A stretch of DNA of 64,000 bases from Promethearchaeota archaeon (GTDB lineage Archaea; Asgardarchaeota; Lokiarchaeia; Sigyniarchaeales; SOKP01), in NCBI GenBank assembly GCA_016839765.1, contig JAEOTP010000034.1, positions 1 through 64,000 on the forward strand, written 5' to 3'. Shown piece after piece: positions 47,317 to 56,747 of this stretch; position 1 is the stretch's first letter, and the number at the start of each line of letters is the position of its first letter. A model generated the notes under the pieces. The model was not told the origin of the DNA, did not search any database, and worked only from the letters and a program-made list of their open reading frames with translations. The position numbers and the translations under genes were made by a program.

Positions 47317-48702
47317 TTAGGTTGAAAAATTATGTCCACAATAAGGACAAGAGTTAATACCGACCATATTTTTGGTTAATTTTGTACGACATTCAGGGCA
47401 AATCATAAAACTTCCTTCATCTTCATCCTTCTCTGAGTTCTTATTATTTAAAGATATACTAACATATGTTTTCTTGGCTTTTTTATCTTCATATCTTATT
47501 TCTGGCTCTAATAATTTATTTTTTTTTATTTTATCTTGAGTAGAATTGTGAGAAATTTTTTGATAGATTAATTTATCTCCTTCCTTTCTTACAGTGTATA
47601 CCTTACCAAAAAAACCGCCTATTCTTACTGTTTTTGGGTGGACCTGCAGAGTATCTGAAAATTCTAGGCTCTGATCTTGACTCTTATCTAAAAAATCTAT
47701 TTGCTGATTAAATGATTCTTTAATAAGGTCTTCTTGAGTTTCTGTTACTGTTTTAATATCTTCGGTCTCGATATAATCTTCAACAGTTTTTATATTATCA
47801 TCTTCAGGTTTGACTATATCATCCTGTTTGATTTTTAAAAGAACATCACACCTTGGGCATCTAAATATGTGAGGAATACCGATATTATGCTTGATTGTAT
47901 AATTAGTGATACAACAATTATGAAATACACTCCCGCAATTTTCACACATAAGGGGGATATCATAAATATTAGTACAAAAAGGGCAGATATCTTTTTGACA
48001 AAAAAAACATTTTATTCCTATTTCTTCTTTTGTTCGTTTTAGCTTTTTTGCCAGACGGGAATAAAAATCATAATCTTCCTTTTTAATCTTTATTTTTACT
48101 TCTTGACCTTCAATAAGACTTATTAATTGTTTAGGCTTCACTAACTTTTTTATAATGTTCATAAAATCTTTCTTATCATGGAGATAAAAAATACCTCCTT
48201 TAGTATCACTTGTTAAAATATTTAACTTTACATCATCTTTAAAGAATCTTTCGCTCTTTTCAGAAATTCGTACAATATCTATAAAAGTTGGAAGATTTTT
48301 GATTTTTGATACGAGATTAAATAAGGCGTCAGTGTAATCCTCTGATAAATCACTTGGTGTATCTGTAATAACAATTATTCTATTTATCTTTGACTTTTTT
48401 CTCGTAGTCTCAGCGATATAAGAAAAAATATAGAAAAAGCCATTTTCAAAAAAGGATTTTTTTTTAGGACGCGTCCTCCAATTTTCTTCAATAGTATTTG
48501 CTATAATACTAGAATCTTTTTTATCAATAATAAAGATTGGATTTCCCTCTTCTTGGAAGATTAATAACCCATAATGTCCTTTAAGATTACTTTTATTTTT
48601 TTCAGAAATATAATACTTTATTGCTTTAATTAGTTCTTTCTTCTTTAATATATCCTTTGTTAGATCTAAATAAAAAAAAATATCTTCATAAGAAGTTTTC
48701 AT
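47317..48702 (-). CDS. vWA-like protein with C4HC3 zinc finger and C-terminal zinc ribbon (copy B)
   Basis: This 461-residue paralogue of the next gene shares the same order of parts. The vWA-like domain opens with FYLDLTKDILKKKELIKAI and includes GLLIFQEEGNPI and IIVITDTPSDLSEDYTDAL. The zinc module has CFFC, CPFC, CENC, FHNCC and CPRC. The linker is Lys/Asp/Glu-rich. KTVRIGGFFGKVYTV is shared nearly exactly, and the tail zinc ribbon is CPECRTKL, CPYCGHNF. The shared VRIGGFFG motif between two disordered regions suggests a docking peptide. It is divergently transcribed from the coiled-coil gene at 48857 across a 154-base gap. Confidence 0.8.
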   Translation of the reverse strand: MKTSYEDIFFYLDLTKDILKKKELIKAIKYYISEKNKSNLKGHYGLLIFQEEGNPIFIIDKKDSSIIANTIEENWRTRPKKKSFFENGFFYIFSYIAETTRKKSKINRIIVITDTPSDLSEDYTDALFNLVSKIKNLPTFIDIVRISEKSERFFKDDVKLNILTSDTKGGIFYLHDKKDFMNIIKKLVKPKQLISLIEGQEVKIKIKKEDYDFYSRLAKKLKRTKEEIGIKCFFCQKDICPFCTNIYDIPLMCENCGSVFHNCCITNYTIKHNIGIPHIFRCPRCDVLLKIKQDDIVKPEDDNIKTVEDYIETEDIKTVTETQEDLIKESFNQQIDFLDKSQDQSLEFSDTLQVHPKTVRIGGFFGKVYTVRKEGDKLIYQKISHNSTQDKIKKNKLLEPEIRYEDKKAKKTYVSISLNNKNSEKDEDEGSFMICPECRTKLTKNMVGINSCPYCGHNFST

Positions 48703-48856
48703 GAAATAAAAAACCTAGAACCTTTTAATTTATTTTAAGAAATTTATTTTTTAAATATTTATTATCTTCCAAAATTTTAAAAAGTAAAATTTGATATTAC
48801 TTATTAATATAGGTGAATAAGGTTATTAGAAATAAGTAAATAATTAGTGCATATAT

Positions 48857-50782
48857 ATGGAAGATTTTTTAAAGCAAATCCAACTTTCGGAACATGCGAT
48901 TAAAATTTATCTTAATAGTTTAGGGAGGAAACCATTATCCTCAAATGAGTTGTATTCAATGGTCCCTACCCTTTCTCAAGAAGAATATTTAAATATCATT
49001 AATGAACTTACTACGATAGGATTATTAATTCCAATTACCCCCCAATCATCAGGAATTTTAAACCAGTATTTGGCATTACCACCATTTAATCCAATTATAA
49101 ACTACTTAGAAAATATTAATAGTAACTTAGGTAGTATAAAAAATCAATTACATCAATTATTAGCCAATTCATTAACAAAGCTATTTAACGAGAATAGTAT
49201 AATTGAAGTAGAAACTATTTTTAAAGCATTTAAAGATACAAAAAAAGATATTCAAGAAGAAACAATAATTCAAAAGCAAGAAGTTGAAGATATTGTTCAG
49301 GGAATGGAAAATCTTAGAGTTATGGAAGCGGTATTAGAGGATCTACACCAAACGGTAAAAGGAATTACTCAAACTCAATTTGGAAATTTAATAAAGACAA
49401 TCTCAAGTATTAAAGATGAGATTAATGTAAAAATTGGAAATTTAGAACTTAAAAAACATGAGAACAGTATAAAACAGGTTATAGAGGAATCATTCAAAAA
49501 AAATTTGGATAGAATGACTTCACAATTAACTGCTAATTTGCACAAACTCATAGAAGAGGAAGTGAAGAAGACAATAGAATCTTTAAACAATATTATTGAA
49601 TCCAGTTTTCAATTTAGAGATGATTTCAAAATGTTATTACTAAACTCTTTAAATAATTTTGAGTTAAAATTGACATCTATTTTTGATTTACTGAAAAATA
49701 AAAAAGAATCTCTATCCAATGATTTAGAAGAGTTTCAAGAGACTATACTTAATAATTTAGAGAACATCATAAAAAATTCTGTTGATTCAATTGCAGCTTT
49801 AAATAATCCAATAAAAAATGTCATGGAAACCTATAGGAATTTGATAACACCAGAAAAAATAAAGATTGAAAATATTTGGGCAGTTAATAATATCTTAAAA
49901 GTTGATGAGGAAATCATAAATTTAATTAATAGATCTAAAAAAAAAATACTATTTATCGTTCCAAATTTAGAGGGTCATTTAAATGATCGGCAATTTAAGA
50001 CTGCATCCAGTAATCTCAAAATAAAAATCGCTTCCTCAGAGGCTCAAACAAATAGTAGTGCTAAACAACTAAAAGGAATTAAAAATCTTGATTATAGGAC
50101 TCTTAAGAATGATAATATCTTTATATTAAAATCAGATAGTGATTATTTAGTTATAGGTATTAGAATTGAAACAAGAAATAAATTAGATGACTTTATCGGT
50201 TTTGGTACAACTTATAAACCTATTATCCAGTTAATGGACCCCGCTATAGATTCAATCTGGAATAAAGCAACTTCAGATTTACATCAAGCTCCAAAATCAA
50301 TTGGTATAAGTACTTCAATGGGAGAAAAATCATCTGGTACAACCTCTAGCACACCTGATATTAAAATTCCAGTTCAAAAATTTACTCCAACACCAATAAA
50401 ATTACCAACCACAAAAATTAGTACAATTCAACTACCACAGCAAGAAGTCCCTTCTCCAAGTATAAATTTATCTCATCAAATGGAACAGCATTCAGATTTT
50501 ATTGTAAAGGTACATCCTAAAGCGGGAGATGAGGCAGGTTTTTTGATAAATAATGCATTTAACACATTAATCCAAAAATTAGGGACCCTAAAAGGCGAGG
50601 AATTTAGTATAGAGCTACAAAAAGTTGCTGACCTAATTTTAGAAAATAAGGGTTTTTCAGTTACCTTACATAAATTACGAAGTACAATTAATCAATATAA
50701 AGAGCAGATAGATCTCTTAACCCCAAACGATGTAAGACAAATAATTGAAAAAATTGAAGAATGGAAAAGCCATATTCTATAA
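48857..50782 (+). CDS. Large coiled-coil protein with TrmB-like winged helix
   Basis: The N-terminus of this 641-residue protein resembles a TrmB-type winged helix (LSEHAIKIYLNSLGRKPLSSNELYSM, LTTIGLLIPI). A long coiled-coil region (about 85-330) follows. Then comes a segment like the TrmB effector or PLD-like fold (LINRSKKKILFIVPNLEGHL, DNIFILKSDSDYLVIGI, about 355-460). A Pro/Ser/Thr linker (about 475-550) leads to a conserved-looking C-terminal helical domain (VHPKAGDEAGFLINNAF). Coiled-coil length suggests a scaffold rather than an ordinary repressor. It shares its promoter region with the two vWA-zinc genes, which hints at a joint role. Confidence 0.75.
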   Translation: MEDFLKQIQLSEHAIKIYLNSLGRKPLSSNELYSMVPTLSQEEYLNIINELTTIGLLIPITPQSSGILNQYLALPPFNPIINYLENINSNLGSIKNQLHQLLANSLTKLFNENSIIEVETIFKAFKDTKKDIQEETIIQKQEVEDIVQGMENLRVMEAVLEDLHQTVKGITQTQFGNLIKTISSIKDEINVKIGNLELKKHENSIKQVIEESFKKNLDRMTSQLTANLHKLIEEEVKKTIESLNNIIESSFQFRDDFKMLLLNSLNNFELKLTSIFDLLKNKKESLSNDLEEFQETILNNLENIIKNSVDSIAALNNPIKNVMETYRNLITPEKIKIENIWAVNNILKVDEEIINLINRSKKKILFIVPNLEGHLNDRQFKTASSNLKIKIASSEAQTNSSAKQLKGIKNLDYRTLKNDNIFILKSDSDYLVIGIRIETRNKLDDFIGFGTTYKPIIQLMDPAIDSIWNKATSDLHQAPKSIGISTSMGEKSSGTTSSTPDIKIPVQKFTPTPIKLPTTKISTIQLPQQEVPSPSINLSHQMEQHSDFIVKVHPKAGDEAGFLINNAFNTLIQKLGTLKGEEFSIELQKVADLILENKGFSVTLHKLRSTINQYKEQIDLLTPNDVRQIIEKIEEWKSHIL

Positions 50783-50826
50783 TTAATAAACTTTTAATAT
50801 TTTAATGCCTCTAATCTTACAAAACA

Positions 50827-51591
50827 TTAAGAGGATTTCTTCTTCTTAAAAAGATTTAAAAAGAATCTAAATAAAATATACCCTACTAAGCTAAAGAAAG
50901 AGATTGCGAAGAATAAAGCTACGATTATTGATACTATAAAATTTGGATTTATAATTCCAATTATTCCAAAAATTGGGCATAGTGGAGCAATTAGGATAAA
51001 AAGTACATAGATTGTTTTTCCCTTCTCCCCAAAAGTAATATGTATAGTAATATTAAACCATCCGATTAAAATCATGAAAAATGGTGTTGCATAATAAACA
51101 ATTTCTAGAAAGGGAACCCCCATTCCGCCCATTGCAAAAGTATAAAAATAATTAGCATAAAAATAGGTAATTATTAATAAGGCACTAGCAGGTGTAGGAA
51201 CCCCTGTAAATCCTGTATCAGTAGATATATTAAATCTTGCTAATCTTAACAAAGCACCTAAGGCAAAAAGAATACAACCCACTAATAAAAAATAATCATA
51301 AGGAGTTCCGGTTTTAAAAGCTTGAAATGTTAATATAGCGGGAGATATACCAAAGGTTAGGCAATCACTTAAGGAATCTAGTTCTCTTCCCATCTCATTT
51401 ACCGTCCCAGTTTTTCGAGCGATATAACCATCAATTAAATCTGTACCTATTGAAATAGAAATTAAGAAAAATCCAAAAGAAATAGCATCACGTGTACCTA
51501 TACAAGCAGAAATAAGAGAAATCAATCCAAGAGTTGTTCCAATCAGAGTAATATAATCTTTTAGCTTTAATAAACTTGGTATGGTAGACAT
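50827..51591 (-). CDS. pssA: CDP-alcohol phosphatidyltransferase, archaetidylserine-synthase-like
   Basis: This 254-residue membrane enzyme displaces CMP from a CDP-linked lipid. The catalytic signature DGYIARKTGTVNEMGRELDSLSD (D-G-x2-A-R-x8-G-x3-D-x3-D) is complete at about residue 53. About eight hydrophobic segments follow, and a Lys-rich tail ends the protein. The position of the motif and length fit the PssA branch that makes archaetidylserine, but inositol- or glycerol-phosphate members cannot be excluded. It is transcribed alone. Confidence 0.85.
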   Translation of the reverse strand: MSTIPSLLKLKDYITLIGTTLGLISLISACIGTRDAISFGFFLISISIGTDLIDGYIARKTGTVNEMGRELDSLSDCLTFGISPAILTFQAFKTGTPYDYFLLVGCILFALGALLRLARFNISTDTGFTGVPTPASALLIITYFYANYFYTFAMGGMGVPFLEIVYYATPFFMILIGWFNITIHITFGEKGKTIYVLFILIAPLCPIFGIIGIINPNFIVSIIVALFFAISFFSLVGYILFRFFLNLFKKKKSS

Positions 51592-51736
51592 GATAATATA
51601 ATTTAAATTCCTATTATAGTAATTTAAAGCTTATTTCTATTATAAAATTTCCTTAACACATAAATAAAGGTTTATAGATTCTCATTAAATTTATTAAATT
51701 ATATTACTTTTTTTTGATCAATTAAAAGAACTATAT

Positions 51737-52519
51737 TTGGTAAAAATGTATTGCTCTCACTGTGGTATAAAAATAAAAGATACAAATCAGAAATATTGTG
51801 AAGAGTGTGGAAGTGAATTAAAGAAAAAATTTGAAAGTAAGGAATCTGAATCAAAAACAGTAAGCACTACCCCTGAACCAGAGCAACTTAAAGAAAGTGG
51901 TTTATTTAATCTAGATCGATCTTATTACTTAATCAAAGAACGGATGTGGGACATGGGATTTGGTGACATAATGGATGAGAAGGGGAAGTTAATTGGAAAG
52001 ATGAATAGGATTATTTTTAGTATTAGACGCAGGGTAGAACTTCAGGAAGTTGATGGAACAGTTGTTGCTACAATTCATAGCAAAATTCTCTCAGCTCGAG
52101 GTGCACAGGATTTAAAAGATCCCGCAGGAAATATGATTGCAAGGATAAAAAGGAAGATACTGACATTTTTCAAGCATAAATTCTATTTGGAATCGCCAGA
52201 TGGCACGAGATGGTATGAAGCTATCGGAAACTTCATGGGTTGGTCATTTAAAGTCTATGAGGTTGCTACAAATAAGTTAATCGCTGAAATTGAAAAAGCA
52301 GATAGGTGGCGGGATGTATTTCTGGGAGGCATGTTTGATTTTGCAGATACTTACGCATTGAAAATATTGGATAATGAGACTGATAGGAGAATATTACTAG
52401 GATTTGTATTATCCATAGATAATGTTCTGCATGATACAGCGGGAATGGGCCCAGGTTTCAGACCTGGTCCAGTTTGGCGAGGCCCCTATCGCAGGGGTAG
52501 ATTTCCTAGACCACTCTAG
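51737..52519 (+). CDS. Zinc ribbon plus LURP-one/Tubby-like (LOR) domain protein
   Basis: This 260-residue protein begins with a zinc ribbon (MYCSHCGIKIKD and KYCEECGSEL). A linker of about 35 residues leads to a LURP-one-related fold: YYLIKERMWDMGFGDIMDEKGKLIGKMNRIIFSIRRRVEL, VATIHSKILSARGAQDLKDPAG, then MGWSFKVYEVATNKLIAEIEKADRW and a C-terminal GFVLSIDNVLHD helix. LOR proteins are related to Tubby and scramblase folds, which bind lipids in eukaryotes. The tail is Gly/Pro/Arg-rich. Function is unknown. Confidence 0.8.
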   Translation: MVKMYCSHCGIKIKDTNQKYCEECGSELKKKFESKESESKTVSTTPEPEQLKESGLFNLDRSYYLIKERMWDMGFGDIMDEKGKLIGKMNRIIFSIRRRVELQEVDGTVVATIHSKILSARGAQDLKDPAGNMIARIKRKILTFFKHKFYLESPDGTRWYEAIGNFMGWSFKVYEVATNKLIAEIEKADRWRDVFLGGMFDFADTYALKILDNETDRRILLGFVLSIDNVLHDTAGMGPGFRPGPVWRGPYRRGRFPRPL

Positions 52520-52769
52520 ACTTTTTTTAACGTTATTCTGAAAAAGTTAGATACCTTTTAAAATAATTAATTTGAATTACTTATAAGAAGTCATTAAGGA
52601 TAAAATATTATTGAATAATGAATAATAACAATTTTGCCATAAATCCAATTTAATCGATTAAATAAATTTTTATTTAAGTAATTTTATATTTTGGTAAATT
52701 GAACATACTATTAAAGTAATCTATTTCATAATATCGTTTCAAACGAATATTAGAATTTGGTAATAAGTT

Positions 52770-53636
52770 ATGGCAGAAGCATACGATGAGTTCATTGTAT
52801 TTGATTTAGAGAATACAGGAGAACGTAGAAAACTTAAAATAAATCAAGAAGAACTTCAGGATCATTTAAATCCCGAGCAAGTGCTTATTATTGTTCGTGA
52901 AGATTTAAGGAGAATATATATTTGGAAAGGTTCTAAATCTCCCGTAAGAAAACGTTTTATTAGTTCAAAAGTTGCCCAAGAATTGCAGAAAGAACTTACG
53001 CATGATCCTCGTTATCATAGATGTAAAATAGTATCTATTGACCAAGGGGATGAATTACAAGAATTTCTTAATGCATTTCGCTTAGAATCGATGATAGTAG
53101 AAGAACGATTACCAGATATGCATTATATTAGAAATATTGAAAGGGAAAAACTAAAAGAAGCTGAGCGTCTTGTTAAAGAGAAAGGAATGAGAACGGTAGA
53201 ACTTGAGAAAGAATATTTTTCTCCAGGATTGGTAGATAGTAATAGTGACGTAGTCATATCTTCCTTCGCTATGGGTAGTCCAATAGCGAAAGCTAAATCA
53301 TCTCAAAAGGCAAGTTCTTTTTTAGCTAGGCGATCTTTTGGATTCTCAGAAGAAGAAAAACAAAAAATTAAAGAAAAAATTTTAGATTTGAAAATTCCTG
53401 AAAACTATGTGAGACAAAACTTAATTTTAGGACATACACTTTATGGAGCAGTTTCTAAAGTAACAGATGTATTTGGGAAAAATGTGGTTGATATTGTATG
53501 GGAAGAAGTTAAAAAGGTACCTAAAGGTGTAATGGAATTGGATAATAATAAATTTAGAGTATATTTTGATGAAAAAAAAGGTATAGTAGAAGCTGTTGAG
53601 GTATTAAAGGAAAAGGAAACTCCAAAACAAAATTAA
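52770..53636 (+). CDS. Gelsolin-like domain protein
   Basis: The gelsolin repeat pattern covers about residues 25-110 of this 288-residue protein: LNPEQVLIIVREDLRRIYIWKGSKSPVRKRFISSKVAQELQKEL, then VSIDQGDELQEFLNAFRLE (Trp-Lys-Gly strand and Gly-Asp-Glu near the end, as in gelsolin/villin). A helical connection and Ser-rich stretch follow. A conserved-looking C-terminal domain (about 190-280) comes last: FGFSEEEKQKIKEKILDLKIP, YGAVSKVTDVFG. Asgard gelsolins bind actin, and an actin-regulating role is inferred. It is a separate gene with long AT-rich gaps on both sides. Confidence 0.8.
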   Translation: MAEAYDEFIVFDLENTGERRKLKINQEELQDHLNPEQVLIIVREDLRRIYIWKGSKSPVRKRFISSKVAQELQKELTHDPRYHRCKIVSIDQGDELQEFLNAFRLESMIVEERLPDMHYIRNIEREKLKEAERLVKEKGMRTVELEKEYFSPGLVDSNSDVVISSFAMGSPIAKAKSSQKASSFLARRSFGFSEEEKQKIKEKILDLKIPENYVRQNLILGHTLYGAVSKVTDVFGKNVVDIVWEEVKKVPKGVMELDNNKFRVYFDEKKGIVEAVEVLKEKETPKQN

Positions 53637-53782
53637 AATCAACCATCTAAACAAAAAGAGGAATAAGCAGAGTTAGATAAGAAATCAAACAAAAGAAAGA
53701 GATCAACGCCAATTAAATGACAATTACCGAAAATTCTTATCGCTAGGAATTAACTTATTTAAAAAAATATAATTATAGAGAT

Positions 53783-54535
53783 TTATAAGCTATAGAAATC
53801 ATTATCTTCAGGTTCTATTTCCTTAAGAGGCTGTTCTTCAGGTTTTTCATCTTCAAATTCTTCGATTTCAGGTTCTTCATCTTCAAATTCTTCGATTTCA
53901 GGTTCTTCATCTTCAGATTCTTCGATTTCAGGTTCTTTATCTTCGGGTTCTTCGATTAGTTTATGTTCTATTTCTGGCTCTATCTTTCTTTCATAATCAA
54001 CTCTTTTCTCGAGCTGTTCTTTAGGTTTATTCATCTTTTTTATTTTTTTTAATCCTTCTATTGCCTCTTTTCTAACAATAGGACTTCTATCTTTTAGGGC
54101 TTTAGTTAATATATCAATAGAAATAGGATTATGTTTATTTCCTAATTCATCCGCAGCCTCTTTCCTTACCAAAGCATCAACATCGTTTAAGAGGATATAA
54201 GTTAAAATGCCAAGTACCTCAGATTCTCCTAAATCTCCAATTGTATCAACAGCGTCTCTCCGAACGTCTGCATTTGGATCTGTCAATGCTGTTTTTGCTA
54301 ATTCTATTAAAGTTCTATCTGAATCTCCTAAGGGTATAATACTACTTAAATCGACTCCACAGAATTTACAAAAATTATGATTAATTTTAATAACTTTTCC
54401 ACATATAGGGCAAATACGGTTAAGTTCAAAATCAATAGGGTTATCCTTTGGTTTCATCGGTTTTGGTGTATTTGTGGGAGGATTTCTTACTCTATAAGGA
54501 TTTTCTCCCGATGGAGGATTATAATTTCTACCCAT
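53783..54535 (-). CDS. Zinc-ribbon/HEAT-repeat protein with repeated acidic tail
   Basis: The order of parts in this 250-residue protein is clear. First is a Pro/Asn-rich N-terminus (GRNYNPPSGENPYRVRNPP), then a zinc ribbon (CPICGKVIKINHNFCKFCG) at about 42-60. Three HEAT-like units span about 73-165 (DPNADVRRDAVDTIGDLGESE, DVDALVRKEAADELGNKHN, DRSPIVRKEAIEGLKKIKK). A low-complexity acidic tail contains near-identical EPEIEEFEDE-type decapeptides, coded by a 30-bp tandem repeat. HEAT units of this kind resemble phycobilisome-lyase-type repeats and serve as protein scaffolds. Function is unknown. Confidence 0.8.
   Translation of the reverse strand: MGRNYNPPSGENPYRVRNPPTNTPKPMKPKDNPIDFELNRICPICGKVIKINHNFCKFCGVDLSSIIPLGDSDRTLIELAKTALTDPNADVRRDAVDTIGDLGESEVLGILTYILLNDVDALVRKEAADELGNKHNPISIDILTKALKDRSPIVRKEAIEGLKKIKKMNKPKEQLEKRVDYERKIEPEIEHKLIEEPEDKEPEIEESEDEEPEIEEFEDEEPEIEEFEDEKPEEQPLKEIEPEDNDFYSL
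53841..53960. repeat. Four tandem copies of a 30-bp coding repeat
   Basis: The unit ggttcttcatcttcaaattc plus ttcgatttca recurs at 53841, 53871, 53901 and 53931 with a few substitutions; the first three copies are nearly identical. It encodes the acidic decapeptides in the tail of the HEAT protein. The period is a multiple of three, so copy number can change without a frameshift. Confidence 0.85.
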
Positions 54536-54691
54536 TTTTTATTATCTCACTTTTAATGAATATCTTTATCTTCTTTTAACTTATGATATATATGAATTAG
54601 ACACTTAATTAAGTTATTGTAGTCCAATGTTTATTTGAAAATCTAATAAAATAGAAAATAAAAAGTGAAAAAATTTTATAATTAGGCTTTC

Positions 54692-55753
54692 TCATGCAAT
54701 AGTTATATCTTTACATAAATATACATCTTGAACAGCATTTAAAATTTTAATTCCTTCATGGGTTGGTTTTTTAAATGCTTTTCTGCCTAGGATAAGTCCC
54801 ATACCACCAGAACGTTTATTAATGACAGCTGCTTTGACAGCATCTTGAAGATCATTCCCTCCTGATTCACCACCAGAATTAATTAACCCTACCCGCCCCA
54901 TATAACAATTAGCAATTTGATATCGATTCCACTCTAAAGGATGATCTTTAGCTAGTTTTTCATACACTAGTTTATCTGTTTTACCAAATTTAAGATCAAG
55001 AAAACCTCTACTAGTCGTAGAAATTTTTTGTTTTATAATATCAGCTTCAATTGTAACACCAATATGATTTGCTTGGGCTTCTAAATCATTTGCGGTATGA
55101 TAATCTTTTCCATCTTTGACAAATTCTTCTTTATTTCTTAAGTAACACCATAAAACACATACTAATCCGAGTTCATGGGCATATCTAAACGCCTCACTTA
55201 TCTCTTGAATTTGTCGACGTGCCTCTAATGAGCCAAAGTAAATGGTAGCGCCAACAGCCGCAGCTCCCATTGCCCATGCTTGATCCACATTAGCAAATAG
55301 TGTTTGATCTGAAATTTCTGGTTTTGTTAATAATTCATTGTGATTAATTTTTACTATATTGGGGATTTTTCGGGCATATTTTCGACTCATTATACCTAAA
55401 ACTCCAAGAGTAGAAGCTATAGCATTGCACCCTCCATCAATAGCTAGCTTTATAATATTCTCTGGATCAAAATAAGAGGGATTTATAGCAAAACTAGCTG
55501 AAGCACTATGTTCAATACCTTGATCAACTGGTAAGACGGAGAGATACCCTGTTCCTGCTAATCTACCTCGTTGGTTCAACAAACGTTCCATATTTCCCAG
55601 TACAATATTATTGCGATCGGAATGTTCCCATACTCTTTCAATAAAGTCTGGACCAGGGGTATAAATCATATTCTTTGGAATTCCAGTACAACTATAACTC
55701 AATAATTCATCTGCTTCTGGTCCAAGTAGATCTTTTATTTCGTTAAAATTCAT
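54692..55753 (-). CDS. fbaB: Class I fructose-bisphosphate aldolase (DhnA/FbaB type)
   Basis: This 353-residue TIM-barrel aldolase of the archaeal type takes part in glycolysis or gluconeogenesis. [15 protein letters not shown] near residue 70 is the opening signature. The Schiff-base Lys is probably Lys241 in IEADIIKQK. Other matching stretches are [34 protein letters not shown] and [36 protein letters not shown], the phosphate-binding part. It is slightly longer than simple archaeal FbaB and nearer the bacterial FbaB length. It is a single gene. Confidence 0.9.
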   Translation of the reverse strand: MNFNEIKDLLGPEADELLSYSCTGIPKNMIYTPGPDFIERVWEHSDRNNIVLGNMERLLNQRGRLAGTGYLSVLPVDQGIEHSASASFAINPSYFDPENIIKLAIDGGCNAIASTLGVLGIMSRKYARKIPNIVKINHNELLTKPEISDQTLFANVDQAWAMGAAAVGATIYFGSLEARRQIQEISEAFRYAHELGLVCVLWCYLRNKEEFVKDGKDYHTANDLEAQANHIGVTIEADIIKQKISTTSRGFLDLKFGKTDKLVYEKLAKDHPLEWNRYQIANCYMGRVGLINSGGESGGNDLQDAVKAAVINKRSGGMGLILGRKAFKKPTHEGIKILNAVQDVYLCKDITIA

Positions 55754-55837
55754 TATAATATCATCTGATTTAAATTTAAATTGATTTTTATGAATTAAAG
55801 TCTAAAAGTTTTTCTTAATTGATATTTTTTATCACAC

Positions 55838-56161
55838 GTGACAGATTTTAAAAATTCTGAAACCGTAGAAGAGATATGCAAAACACTTGATGGAAATAGA
55901 TATTATCATGATCTCTATTTGAAGGCTGTTAATCATCCAATCAGAAGAAAAATTCTTAAGATCATAAATAAATCGAATAATATTTCAAGAAGTAAATTAT
56001 TTGAATTATTATCAGAAAATCAAGTAATAAATGATATATCTGTTCTTGATTATAACATGGCTTTTTTAATAAAGGCATTATGTATTGAAAAAGAAGTAAT
56101 AAATGAAGAAATATTTTATAGTATTACCCAATCTGGGAAAGTTATTGAATTTCTTAAATAA
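55838..56161 (+). CDS. Winged-helix DNA-binding protein (ArsR-like)
   Basis: This 107-residue protein includes YLKAVNHPIRRKILKIINKSNNISRSKLFELL, a wHTH opening (helices 1 to 3), then LDYNMAFLIKALCIEKEVINEEIFYSITQSGKVIEFL as the recognition region and wing. This is the general form of ArsR/ TrmB-like transcription factors. GTG start at 55838. It ends 15 bases from the convergent next gene. Its regulon is unknown. Confidence 0.75.
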   Translation: MTDFKNSETVEEICKTLDGNRYYHDLYLKAVNHPIRRKILKIINKSNNISRSKLFELLSENQVINDISVLDYNMAFLIKALCIEKEVINEEIFYSITQSGKVIEFLK

Positions 56162-56175
56162 AATGTTTTTGAACT

Positions 56176-56631
56176 CTAAAATTCTTTTAAATATTTTTTA
56201 TAGCAATTACAACAAGGAATTCCAAAATTTAAATTTAAATTACTAAGCTTAGAATCATTATAGTCAATGATACGGACAAGTATTTCTCTGATATTGTCCA
56301 ATTTTTCATTGAAGTAGAATTTCTTTAAATTAGAATAGTGATTAGTCTTTTTACATATTGGACATATAGAGTAGTATTCAATAAAGTTAAAAAATAATTT
56401 TTTCTCTTGTTTATTTAAAGACTCTAACTTTAAATCTGGATTATTAATAATTATTTCTTTTAAATGATTTAATTCCTCAAGCATCTCATCCCGTAAAAGA
56501 TTTGAGCGCCTTAGAGGGGACTTTATAGATTTTTTTGTTTTACTATAATCGAAATCATCTAAATATTCTAAAGCTTCATTGAAGAATATTAAATTGTTTT
56601 TTCTTACTCTTTTAATTTTATCTTCAGTCAT
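56176..56631 (-). CDS. Hypothetical protein with split zinc-binding cysteines
   Basis: This 151-residue helical, basic protein has one CxxC pair at about residue 91 (YSICPICKKTNHY) and a second at about 141 (GIPCCNCYKKYL). Together these could bind one zinc ion. No family is recognised. The start is preceded by a small gap and the frame is unbroken. It faces the winged-helix gene with 14 bases between stops. Confidence 0.6.
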   Translation of the reverse strand: MTEDKIKRVRKNNLIFFNEALEYLDDFDYSKTKKSIKSPLRRSNLLRDEMLEELNHLKEIIINNPDLKLESLNKQEKKLFFNFIEYYSICPICKKTNHYSNLKKFYFNEKLDNIREILVRIIDYNDSKLSNLNLNFGIPCCNCYKKYLKEF

Positions 56632-56747
56632 TCTATCAGATAATCACAAGTCAGTAGTTATTTTATATCTAAGGGATCTAGTATAATTTCATTTTAAAAT
56701 TTATATTATAACTAGCTTAACTTTTTTTCTTAAAAAAAGTGTTCATT

